DNA from: Lucinisca nassula
Lineage: Eukaryota; Mollusca; Bivalvia; Lucinida; Lucinidae
Direction: 5' to 3'
Length of the DNA: 64,000 nucleotides
NCBI GenBank assembly: GCA_963580285.1
Contig: OY757015.1
Coordinates: 134,486,029-134,550,028, forward strand
The notes below the pieces were generated by a model that worked only from the letters and a program-made list of their open reading frames with translations, was not told where the DNA came from and ran no database searches. Position numbers and translations under genes: made by a program. Every line of letters begins with the position of its first letter. The first letter of the stretch is position 1. Of this stretch, positions 21,801-32,252 are shown one piece after another.

Positions 21801-21935
21801 TGACGAATCATGTTCAAACGACATCAGCATCAACACACGTGTCAAGAAATCAATCAGAGTCTACTGTGGATTCAGCGCTTTCTACGCCCTCTACAACGCA
21901 TCTATCACAATCAGTGACACAGTCTCCTGCAGGAG
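18879..21935 (+). CDS. cadherin-mucin membrane protein, giant Thr-rich stalk exon
   Basis: Single exon of 3057 bp (about 1019 residues), phase 1 at both borders: acceptor gttttcag|gt, donor caggag|gtatgc. The translation is overwhelmingly Thr with Ser, Gln, Pro and Ala and almost no Cys or aromatic residues, typical of a densely O-glycosylated mucin-like stalk. Order: STQTPTTSTQT-type repeats (to about 19435); a Thr/Lys spacer with KKNKGKG; a Gly run and (Asn-Gly)n tract (19540-19640); an 11-residue repeat (PTTTQTTSTAT and variants, 19720-21790); then a non-repetitive end (ESTVDSALSTPSTTHLSQ). It stays open for about 1018 codons, while the same repeats in the other frames give biologically odd Cys/Arg or Val-rich strings. 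It links the cadherin-like exons upstream with the transmembrane exon at 55512. Repeat number probably varies between alleles. Confidence 0.78.
19540..19640 (+). repeat. coding Gly run and (Asn-Gly)n microsatellite
   Basis: ggcggtggcggcggtggcgg (poly-Gly) followed by repeated ggtaatggtaac units (Asn-Gly). It lies inside the mucin exon and keeps the frame. It probably acts as a flexible linker between two Thr-rich segments. Confidence 0.85.
19720..21790 (+). repeat. 33-bp coding minisatellite (11-residue mucin repeat)
   Basis: About 60 units of 33 bp, typically acgcccacaacaactcagac then tacgagtacagca. Variation is mostly silent or Thr/Ser/Ala/Ile. Blocks of higher-order repetition are visible (for example 19743-20040, alternating cggagt and cagtcc units), showing local duplication of multi-unit blocks. 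Confidence 0.9.
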
Positions 21936-21959
21936 GTATGCTTCTCCCTAGAAGGCACA

Positions 21960-22050
21960 CAAATTGACAACGTTGAATCACGTTAAAACAACATTGAAAA
22001 CGTTGTTTTAACGTTGATTCAATGTTGAGTGCCTGCTGGGTTCTGTTTAT
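21960..22050. mobile_element. palindromic repeat family J, copy 1
   Basis: Inverted text: gttgaatcacgttaaaacaa / ttgttttaacgttgattcaa, ending gtgcctgctggg. The same ending closes the cgtcat/gacgtt-rich repeat at 60192-60337. It begins just after the donor of the mucin exon. Confidence 0.6.
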
Positions 22051-22349
22051 TTCTACTTTAGTCTGGTTCAGAAGTCATCGTCAATATTTAAGTTTTTGTC
22101 ACAGACAGACATACATAAAACCTGTACCCAGCTTATGAAGCATTTAATGTCCCCAGAGAATATGACTACAGCCCGTCTGTTTGTCTTTCGTTGTTTGTCT
22201 GTTGCAAAAAATAAATAAAATAAAAATTGCCCATAACTTTTGAACCAATTGCACACCACTTTCGAATTCGGTATATATATTTCTTGTGACTAAACCTTTC
22301 TGTTGGTTTTGACACTGTGACCTTGACAGTCATCATTTTCCCTATATTT

Positions 22350-23940
22350 AGCTCATCAGACCGAAGGTAGTGGTGAGCTTTTGTGACTGTAAGATGTCCG
22401 GGTCGTCGTGCGTCGTCCGTGCGTAAACTTTTATTGTTAACAACCTAGAGGACACAACTTTGGGCCATTCATCATCAAACTTGGTCAGAATGATCATCAT
22501 TACAATACCTCGGTCAAGTTCGAATGTGGTTTAAGTCGGGTCAAAAAGTAGGTCACTGAGTCAAATCATAGAAAAACCTTGTGAACACACTACAGGCCAA
22601 ATGTTTGGTCCGATCATCATCAAACTGGCTCACAATGATCATCTTGACAATATCTCGGTCAAATTTGAATATGGGTCGTGTTGGGTCAAAGAGTAGGTCA
22701 GTATGTCAAATCATAGAAAAACGATGTGAACACACCAGATGCCACAGTTTTGATCCGATCATCCGTAATCTAGCTCAGAATAATCATCTAGACAATATCT
22801 CGGTCAAGTTCGAATATGGGTATTGTCGGGGCTAAAAGTAGGTCAGTAGGTCAAATCATGTGAGGACCTTGTGAACAGCCTAGAGGCCACAGTTTTGATC
22901 TGATCATCATCAATCTCGTTTAGAATGATCATGTTGAAAAATTCGGTATATATATATATATTGCTTTTGACTATACCTTTCGATGGTTTTTGACACTGCG
23001 ACCTTGAGAGTGACCATTTTCCCGAAGTTAAACTCACCTGACCGAAGGTCATGGTCAGCTTTTGTGGCTATGAGATGTCTGGCGTCATCTTGCGTCGTCC
23101 GCCGTGCGTCGTCTGTGCGTAAACTTTTCTTGTGAACACTCTAGAAGTCACAGTTTTGGGCCAATCACCATCAAACTTAGTCAGAATAATCATCATGACA
23201 ATATCTCGGTCAAGTTCGAATATGATTTAGGTCAGGTCAAAACGTAGGTCACTAGGTCAAATAATAGGAAAAAACATTGTGAACATAATAGAGGCAAAAG
23301 CTTTAGTCCGATCATCATCAAGCTTGCTCAGAATGATCATGTTGACAATATCTCAGTCAAGTTCGAATATGGATCATGTCGGATCAAAAAGTAGGTACCT
23401 AGGTCAAATAATAAAATACCTTGTGAACCCACTAGAGGCCACAGTTTTTCATCAATCTTGCTGAGAATGATCAACTTGACAATATCTCGGTCAAGTTCGA
23501 ATATGGGTCTTTTCGGGTCAAGAAGTAGGTCAGCAGGCCAAATCAGAAAAGAATGTCCAATCATTATAAAACTTGCAGAATGATCATCTTGACAATATCT
23601 CTGTCAAGAGTTCGAACATTGATCAGGTCGGGTCAAAAAGTAGGTCAGAAGGTCAAATCATAGAAAAACCTTGTGAACACTCTAGAGACCACTATTTTGG
23701 TCCAGTCATCATCAGAATAAACATCTTGAAAATATCTCGCATAAGTTCGAATATGGGTCATATCGGGTCAAAAAGTGTGTCAGAAGATCAAATCATAGAA
23801 AACCTTGTGAACACTCTAGAGGCCACAGTTTTGGTCCAGTTATCATAAATCATGCTCGGAATGATCATATTGACAATAAATATCTGGGTCAAGTTGGAAT
23901 ATGGGTCATGTCTAATCAAAAAGTCGATCAGATGGTCATA
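22350..23940 (+). repeat. tandem repeat S1, about 105-115 bp unit
   Basis: Repeating landmarks: tggtccgatcatcatcaaac, then tgacaatatctcggtcaagt, tcgaatatgggtc, gtaggtcactaggtcaaatc and accttgtgaacac. Two internal restarts with agctcacctgaccgaaggtc-like text (22352, 23028) followed by cgtcgtccgtgcgtaaac suggest two joined copies of an element whose body is the tandem array. The layout resembles bivalve 'pearl'-type elements (family knowledge); this is not proven here. Related copy at 56507-57905. Confidence 0.7.
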
Positions 23941-24640
23941 TTATCATAACCTTTGAACCGTTTGAGATAGTGGCTTCACATTTGGCATGTTAGTTGCTTG
24001 TGACAATGGCTTTCCACTCCTACAAAAATTGACCTGTGAATTTGACCTTGACCTGTGACCTTCTTTATCATTACTTAAGCACCATTGGAGATGGAGCCTT
24101 CATATCTGGATTATATGCTCTTTGTGACAAGGTCTTCCCGCCCATACAAAACTTTGACCTATGACGATGACCATTGACCTACTTTGTCATAACTTTTGAA
24201 GCATTTGAGATAGAGTCTTTATATTTGGCATGTATGTTCCTTTTGACAAGGGCTTCCTATTCATACAAAAAATGACCTGTGACCTTTACCTTAACATGTG
24301 ACCTATTTTATCATAACGTTTGAACCATTTGAAATACAGCCTTCATATTTGACATGTGTATTCCTTGTGACAAGGTCTTCCCATCCATATAAAACTTTTG
24401 ACCTACTAGCTTCGCCTTTGACCTACTTGTCATAATATTTGAAGCATTTGAGATAGAGCCTTCATATTTGGCAGGTAGGTTGTTTGTGACAAGAGCTTCC
24501 TTTTCTTACCAAAAAATGACCTGTGACCTGGCCCTTGACCTGTGACCTACGTAATAATAATTTTTAACCATTTAAGATAGAGCCTTCGTGTTTGGTATAT
24601 TTACATTTCGAGTGTAAAGTCTAATGTAAACCTATAGAAA
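23941..24640 (+). repeat. tandem repeat S2, about 120 bp unit
   Basis: Units carry tcataacttttgaaccattt, gagatagagccttcatattt, ggcatgtatgttccttgtga, caagg and tgacctgtgaccttgacc. The same family forms 36690-37960. Confidence 0.75.
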
Positions 24641-24704
24641 ACTATGTTGTTCATACTTCCATGAACGCATCGAGTCACATGATTTTTAGTAAAGTCAAGT
24701 GACA

Positions 24705-26745
24705 TCAGCAAGAACTTGGTGGTACTAAGGCCTATGAACTCCAGCCTTTAGCTGTAGAGAAAGCTTTAGTTGATGACCATATTTGTCATTCAGCCACCAA
24801 GTTTGCTGTCTGTGTTACAGAATGCCAAGACAGGCTTCCTACGTTATATTGGTTGCCTAAACTTCATAAAAGACCATACAAAGCACGGTTTATTGCAAAT
24901 TCAAGCTCTTGTACCACTGTTGAACTCTCCAAATTATTAACGTCATGTTTTACTGTCATCAAAAAGCATGTGATAAAATATTGTGACAATGTATTCGAAA
25001 GATCAGGTAGAAATTTTGTTTTGGTCTTTAAACATTCTAATAAAGTTTATAATAAATTGAAATCAGGCGGTTTCGTGCTTCAAGTCTGTCTATTTATGAT
25101 TTTACACCCTTTACACTAGACTTCCTCATAATCTTATAGCAGATAACCTATTGATTTAATTGAATGGACATTTTATAGCGAAGACTCCCTCTATCTTGCA
25201 TGTAATGTAAGAAATGCGTTTTTCACTTCTGAAGAACATAAAAACTATACTTTATGGTCATGTCAGAAGGTGTATGACGCGCTCACCTTTCTACTTGACA
25301 ATATTTACTTAAGATTGGGTTCTAAGTTATTTAGACACATTGTGGGTATTCCGATGGGTACTAATTGCGCACCACTTGTGGCTGATCTGTTTTTGTTTTG
25401 TAATGAGAGAGACTTCATGATGTCCCTTTCTGCTGATAACCAATCTGAAATCATTGAAGCTTTTAGCTCCACTTCTAGATATTTGGATGATTTATTAAAT
25501 ATTGATAATACCTATTTCGAAGGTTTGATCAGTCAAATTTACCCCCAAGAACTTCAGTTGAATAAAGCAAACTCTTCTGATATCGAGGACCCGTTTTTGG
25601 ATTTACATCTATCTATTGTAGATGGGTTGTTTCTTGTAAAATTTATGATAAACGCGATGATTTTGATTTTGAGATTGTAAACTTTCCTTTTTTGGATGGT
25701 GATGTTCCACGTGCGCCATCCTATGGCGTTTATATTTCACAATGAATTCGATTTACCAGAGTGAGTAGTCATGTAACTGACTTCAGCACTCGTAATAAAT
25801 TGTTGACGGCGAAGCTTCTTAAGCAGGGTTATCGGTACCATAAACAACGCAAAGCCTTTTCAAAATTTTATAGACGCCATTCTGATTTAATGTCAAAATT
25901 CAATACTGGACTTAAATCTCTTCTGCAACAAGGTCTATCGGGTACCGAATTTTATGGTGACTTAGTATATAAATTTAGAAAAATTTATAACCGCAGTGAC
26001 TTCAGCACCAAATTTCGTAAAATCGTTCTTCGATATAAAAAGGTTGGATACAACATAAATGTTATACGACAGACCGCATGCATGATAGTTTACCCAATCA
26101 CGGTTGACACATTTGCTTCCCTCTTTCATTTCGCGCCGGTGGGTCACACCTCAGATTCTATGACTGTTCCAACGTAAAGGCTTGGGTTGGTTGGTACCTG
26201 ATGCTCTGTCTCTGGTCGGGCCCATTGGAGTCTAACTGTTGGTTTTCTTTTGCTCCGGCATGTCTGTTGTTTCTTGCTGTCGAGTCCTCACCGTTGTTTC
26301 ATCTCTGTGGTTGTTTGATTTTTGTGTTCACGGAGATGTTGCACTGATGAGTTAGGAGGCCTTCATGCGGACTGAACAAATTATTTCTATGAATCGCGAC
26401 GGAAATATGGGCGAGGATTGTGGCCGCGTAAAATCGATTAAAGACCCCCCCCCCCCCCCCAGTGCAATTCGTTTCCGCTGACCGTTCCTAGGCGGTTCTT
26501 CTGTCGCGGTTTATTTTTGTAATGGTTTGTCTTTAGGTGTTTGTGTCGCTCATATTATTTTATTTCGGATAGCCTTTAGGACTTTTTGTGGGAAAGTAAC
26601 TGTCCTTTTGGCTTTCCCCTCTTGGTGTTTCCGTTGGGGTCTGTTGATTCATGTTTGTCTTTCTTTCCCTTTTGTGTCCCTGATAAGAGCTGTAAGTTAT
26701 TTGTATAGGTTCCTGATCATTGCCTCTACTTCTATTTTGTTGGCT
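24705..26745 (+). mobile_element. PLE-3, 5' truncated, complete 3' end
   Basis: Runs from an N-terminal RT segment (agcaagaacttggtggtact) through the RT and the 3' region to cttctattttg at about 26743. The 3' region carries a poly-C tract (26446-26460) and the RNA fold (26392-26513). Its right end touches an inverted PLE piece (26746), so the two share an exact junction. Confidence 0.85.
24853..26177 (+). pseudogene. PLE-3 reverse transcriptase, frameshifted
   Basis: Pieces in order: MPKLHKRPYKARFIANSSSC (RT entry segment, about 24853), a broken stretch near 25060-25190, GIPMGTNCAPLVADLFLF (about 25340), RYLDDLLNIDN with both aspartates (about 25480), then a frameshift near 25625 (IVDGLFLVKF where PLE-1 reads IVDGFVSCKIYDKRDD) and a stop-containing segment to about 25760, followed by the basic C-terminal region with KAFSKFYRRHSDL. 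At least three frame changes. Closely related to PLE-1 (3773-4682). Confidence 0.82.
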
Positions 26746-27796
26746 GAATGACAAATGTGGTCATCAACTAAAGCCCTCTCTACAGCAAGAGGCTGAAGCT
26801 CATAGGCCTTAGTAACACTAAGTTCTTGCTGAAGAGTGTTAACATAGTGAAGCCGTCAAACAACGACCACATTGTTAGAAGCCTTATCAGCTGGTGCCAA
26901 AACAAACTTCCTATAAAATTCTTGAATACCTTGTTTAAGGTGACGTAAAGACGTCTTAGGTTTAGGAGGTAATAGGTTCGTATTTTGCGAATAAAAAGAA
27001 TGCTAACTTTCCATTCCTTAAGATCTTTATGCTCAACAGACTCTCGTTTACACAATCGATTACCAAATTCACTCAAGGCAGCAACGATTTCATCTCTACA
27101 TTTATTGAAATCAATTTTAGAGGGAAATCGATATTTCGGTCCTTTAGATATTAAATTGCGTATCCTAGAATCAGGAATAATTTTTAAATTGCCAGTAATA
27201 ATATGACCAGCAGCCGAATAACAATACGCTGATTTTTTACAACCACATGTATCAGGAGTGTTAGTGTCAATATCAAGATCAGAAACAAGTTTATTGAAAT
27301 TAAAAATTATGGATCTAACAGGTTTATTGTATTTATAGCAAATTATGGGTGTTTCAGTATTTTGAAAATTAGTGGGAATGGATGAAATAACCGAACTATA
27401 CCGGAAGATACTAGGTAAATCTATGAAATCCAAACCTTATTAATGAAGGATATTTTGATGTAAAGACGTTTGTGATTAACTTCAGAATCGATGACAGGAC
27501 GAAGAGCATGCTGAGTTAACCTCTAGTTAAAAGAGCATCGTCGTATAACTGATTAGAACAATCGTAGAATTTATTCGCCTCGGTATCCAGAATCCGTAAT
27601 ACAGAAATGGGTAAAGAACTTAGAAAAGCAAGCATAGAGTGGCGTCCATGATTCAATAATATAATTGACAGTCACTTCAGTCTGGTATTGTTTTTTTTAA
27701 AAGCATGTAATTTACGTTTATAATTACCATTTTTTCTGGTGCCGTTCGATCTAGTTTCACGCTTTCGACAGTCCAGAAGCGAGCAAATATCAAAGT
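26746..27796 (-). mobile_element. PLE-4, inverted 5' half (pre-RT region)
   Basis: Minus strand carries the region upstream of the RT: LSSLPISVLRILDTEANKFY (about 27600), MDFIDLPSIFR (about 27425), then CGCKKSAYCYSAAGHIITG (about 27225), a Cys/His pattern that precedes the RT in this PLE group, SKGPKYRFPSKIDF, and a frame-shifted start of the RT (about 26880-26746). It starts directly where PLE-5 ends (27797), a head-to-tail tandem, and stops where inverted PLE-3 begins. It contains several frame breaks and is not functional. Confidence 0.75.
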
Positions 27797-28856
27797 AGAA
27801 TTAAAACAAAGATCATGAATCGATACAATTAACTTACTCTACCCATCAAAGACACCAAAGAGAAAGAAACACAAACATGAAGCGACCAGACCATAATGGA
27901 AACCTAAACAAAGGAAGGCCATAAGAACATTTACTTTCCCACAAAAATGGCAAAGTGGCCATCCAAAATAAAAAGGCACAAGTGATACACACAATAAGTA
28001 ACAAAAACCGCCACAGAAGAACCGCCTTGGAACGGTCAGTGGAAAGAATTCCACTGGGGGGCTTAAGTCGATTTTACATTGCCATAATCCTCGCCCTTAC
28101 CTCTGTAGCGGTATACACTTATTTGTTTAGTCCGCATGAGGGCTTCCTAACTCATCAGTGTAACATCTCCGAGAACATACAAATCAAAAAACTAAGAGAT
28201 GAAACAAGGTTGAGGACTCGACAGCATACAACAACAGAATTGCTGGAGCGGAGCAAAAGAAAACAAACAGTTGGACTCCGAGGGGCCCGACCAAAGACGG
28301 AGCATCAGGCGCCAACCAACATAAAGAATACTAAAATAAAATACAATTCCATTTATGTTTTTACGCTGGAACCGTCATATAATCTTAGGCCCGACCCACC
28401 GGTGTGCAATCAAAGAGGGAAGCAAAGTTGCCAACCGTGATTTGGTTAACCACCATGCATGCAGTCTGTTTTATAACATTTATGTTGTACCCAATCTTTA
28501 CATATCGACGAACGATTTTACGAAATTGGGTACTAAAGTCATAACAGGCATGTATTTTTCTAAATTTATATACTAAGTCACCATAGAATTCGGGTTCCGA
28601 TAGGCCTTGTTGCAGAAGTGTTTTAAGTCCAACATTGACTTTTGAAACGAAATCAGAATGGCGTCAATAAAACAAAGAAAAGGCTTTACGTAGTTTATGA
28701 TACCGATACCCCTGATTAAGAAGTTTAGCGGTTAATAAATTATTACGAGTGTTGAAGTAGAATACATGACTAGACACTCTTGCGAATCGAATTAACTGCG
28801 AAATATAAAGCCCTTACGATGTCGCACGAGGAACATCACCGTCCAAAAAAGGAAAG
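27797..28856 (-). mobile_element. PLE-5, 3' portion (RT end plus 3' region)
   Basis: Reads on the minus strand from the RT segment after the YxDD motif (about 28856) to the 3' terminus at 27797. The RNA fold lies at 28009-28114: ccgctacagagg pairs with cttctgtggcgg, all positions paired if G-U is allowed. Its 5' continuation lies at 33490-36660; the two are separated by a 4.6-kb insertion at ggaaag | tttacaatc. Confidence 0.8.
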
Positions 28857-30184
28857 GGGGTGGGGGTGGGGGGGTGCCCATAAGGCCCTTTTCCTGCCCT
28901 GGAACAAAAGTCTCCATTTTCTCCTGATCTATTGGCTATAGTGTCCCATTTACTAAAAATAGTATTGGTTTTGTAACGTAAGCCCTAGTTATTGAGAAAC
29001 ATCATAATGAAAGTGGGTGGGGTAATTCAGCATTAATCTGAGGTATCATGTTTTATGCACTGTTCCTTTTTTAAAATATATCACACCCACTCATTATTTC
29101 CTCTGTTTGTTAGACAAATGTATTGGGTAAATTCCTACTTAAATTTTCTTCCTCTAAAGTAAAATACTGCATCTGCAGCAACTATTTTATGAACTTCGTC
29201 ATTTTTTGTTAATTTTGCATGTTCAAATTCAATATATCCTGGCCTTTCTCCGAAACTGAATGGCAAATTATTTTCAAACTTACTTGAACTTAACATTGGA
29301 ATAGTACAAAGTGCTGATTAGGTTTTGGTGACCTTGACCTAATATTCAAGGTCACTTGGGCGGGTCAAATGTCAAAATTAGGGGTGACCATTTTGGCCAT
29401 TTTTCTGTTCCTGAACAAAAAGCTTCAAATTTTCCTAATACATTGCCTATAGAATTCCTTTTACTAAGACAGTCTAGGTTTTGCAAAGATACGATGCCGA
29501 GGTATTTTGTTTTGTGCACCACATCTCTTTTAAAATATAGCAAACACAGTCATAACTTCCTCTGTTTGTTTGTTTGCCTTAGGTAACATCCTACCTAGTT
29601 TTCTTCCTCTAAAGTAAAGTATGCCATCTGCAGCAACCTTCAATTTTTGAGAATTTTGCATCTTGGCATTCAATAAAACATATTTTTTTCTGGAATTAAA
29701 TGAAAGATTCCATTGAAATAAATCTGAAGACAGTATTTGGAGAAAAAAATGTTGCCCAGGTTATAGTGACCTTGACCTTCTCATCATGGTTACATGGTCC
29801 TTGAAATTTTCAGACAGGACCAATAAGGTCATATTCTGCCGACCCCACCCATCGCCGTCCCCGCCCCGCTCTCCCGATCACAACATATCTTCATTTACTC
29901 AAGAGCATAGTCCTGTCTTATTATTTTTCCCTTCTGAGGAAACTATAGGGACTGCAGCTTTATTACATGGCAATGTGCATTTTGCTTATTTTAAGTCTTG
30001 GAATTTGCAGAATCTTTGTTTTTCTCTCAAATCTGTGTTTGAATCCTTTTGAAACGTGTAAATAGATATTATTGTGAGTGCACACAGATGATTAGGTTTT
30101 GGTGACCATTACCTTATTTTAAAGTCAGACTGAAATCGGACATTGTTAATTGTGTTGTGACCTTGAAAGCAAGGTCATCAAAGC

Positions 30185-32252
30185 TAGTGTTGTTCCGATT
30201 GTCGCTGAACATCGAAAACTAATCGTTCTGAGCAACGTCGGCGACAATCGATAGCATTTTTGTCACTATCGATTGTAAATGAAGCCTGCCGAGCACACTC
30301 TTTTTATCGCAGAAAAAACAATCATCATGCCATCTTGATTAGATTTCTTTCCTTTGAAGTCTATTTATCGGTATTATTTCATCCTCTTTAAATTAACCCC
30401 GCACGTGTTTTAGCACCTGACACCTGTGACTGTCCACGCTTCAGCGACCATAATAAGTGCCTTTGGCACTGATTATAAATACCGTTATGTAAACACGTTT
30501 TTAGCATGCGACACCTGTTGACTATCCACACTTCAGCGACCATAATTAGTGCCTTTTGCGTTGATTATTAATATCGTTGTGTAAAAGAACGATCTTATCG
30601 CTTTTGACGGTAACAGAGACGTGGTCAAATGTGACCTCGGTATTCATTTCAATATAAACATAAATAAATAACGTTCGAGAAGTCAAAATGGAATATGTTT
30701 AAGTGTGTTTATCCATATCAATTCTTCCGAAATGAATTCGTTGTAAGTTTTAGAGTGTGTAATTGCTACCAATTTGCGATATAATGCGGATTTGTAATAC
30801 ACCTCAACCTCGCTATGTCCCGGAAATCCAGGTCCAACCAACGCACCGTGTCAATTGACTCAGTTAACCGAATCGCGTTATAAACTCCGATCGTATTATT
30901 CACATTACTATTCTACTATTACACTGCAAACACACGCCTCCGGTCATACCGATAAGCCTATAATGTATGTTCCGTGTGACAAGGTGTGAAAATAAGGTGA
31001 AGTTATGACTCTTATTTTGGTATATCCCTCAATCATGAAACTCAATCAACAAGTGTGAAAATCCTCCTAAGGCGATTAGCAACATCTAAAGGTGGATGTA
31101 TGCAATATAAAAACAAACTTTTCAACTGTATCGTGAACGCTAGTTTTTTGTCGGTTTTTTTTTTTTCGCGGGAAAAAGCGCATGCTTGGCGCGAAAAAAA
31201 AACGACCTCTTTACGGGGTACGCTGCTATTGGTAAATAAGATAGAACTTTAAAAAATAAAACGTGCATAATACAAGGCGCATTTCTCAAAACACAACCGT
31301 TTAGTTATTGAGAAAATATTTTATCGCTTGCAATTTTGATTTATTTTTTTCTATGAAAGAAAAAAAAGCCCTATTAAAACAATAACATTCAATGCATGTA
31401 TATTTGCTACAATCCGATGACGTCATTTACCGATCGCCAACAGAAAAAAAACGATAGACAATTGATTTTTTCAATGATGTTGGTTGCAGAAAACGTTTAT
31501 GTTCGCATTGGTCTTGCCTATAAAGGCGGGTATGAAAGTTTGGGCTCATTTTATAGCCTGGATATTAAATTGTTAATTAAACTGCTTTCTTTTACGGTGA
31601 TCTCTTTCTCGCTAAGCTACCTTTTGAGTTGATTGCATGTCATTTTTTATCACGCGTGTCAAAGTAATTAAGTTTGTATAACTGTATAGATCTTTAATTA
31701 GGTGTTATGAATCTCAAATCGTGTGTGATTGTCACACCAAGGTATTTAATGGAATCACAGTTCCCTTAATTCCATTGGGTCTCTTCCTAGTTATCTGCAT
31801 AATACTGCATTAACGGGCTGAAATTTCATGCCCCATTTTCGTGCCCAACATCCTTATCATAATGTGTCTATGTCATTCTGAAGTTTCACTGAGTCCTCTA
31901 TATTTCTTGTTTCCCTGTAGTAAACACAATCGTCTGCGAACAGACTTATTTCTGAATCAATGTCAGGAAATATCATTAACGTACAGGGAGAATAACAGTA
32001 GACCAAGAACAGTCCCTTGTGGGACACCAGGCAAAACTAGAGCCCACTACCTCATTAACTATGAGCTGTTTTCTGGAACAAATTACGCTCTGTAATTGGG
32101 TGGGAATGTATAAATGGAAGCTCTGAAAAGCGTTTGCTATCGTTATATACTGTTGAAGCAAATGATGGGATATCCGATTGTACAATCGATAATCAATCGG
32201 TTTTACTTTACCGATAATCGATTGTAATTTTTCTGTCCGATTCACAACACTA
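30185..32252. mobile_element. hAT-like element, 2.07 kb, nested
   Basis: Flanked by a perfect 8-bp direct duplication atcaaagc (30177-30184 and 32253-32260), the size typical of hAT transposons. Ends are inverted: tagtgttgttccgattg at the left and the inverse of tagtgttgtgaatcgg at the right. Sub-terminal atcgat-rich text occurs near both ends (30245-30270, 32185-32222). Inside are a short tandem duplication (about 30411-30500 and 30505-30600, around ttcagcgaccataat) and a LINE RT fragment (31820-32075). No transposase is visible, so it is non-autonomous. Confidence 0.75.
31820..32075 (-). pseudogene. non-LTR reverse transcriptase fragment
   Basis: Minus strand shows PGVPQGTVLG (about 32035) and, after frame changes, LFSLYVNDIS and a FADDC-like segment (ctgttcgcagacgattgtgt). 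These are the palm motifs of Jockey/CR1-type LINE RTs. Only about 85 codons remain, with frameshifts. It is related to the longer copy at 50505-51803. Confidence 0.65.

Noticed and set aside
19003..21817. Antisense frames under the mucin exon rich in Cys/Arg/Ser or Val/Leu
   Set aside because: Shadows of the Thr-rich repeat; the + frame is longest, has splice borders in phase and fits the neighbouring exons.
31396..31632. 78-residue open frame inside the hAT-like element as a transposase
   Set aside because: No hAT, BED or RNase H-like motif; the element is too short for a full transposase.
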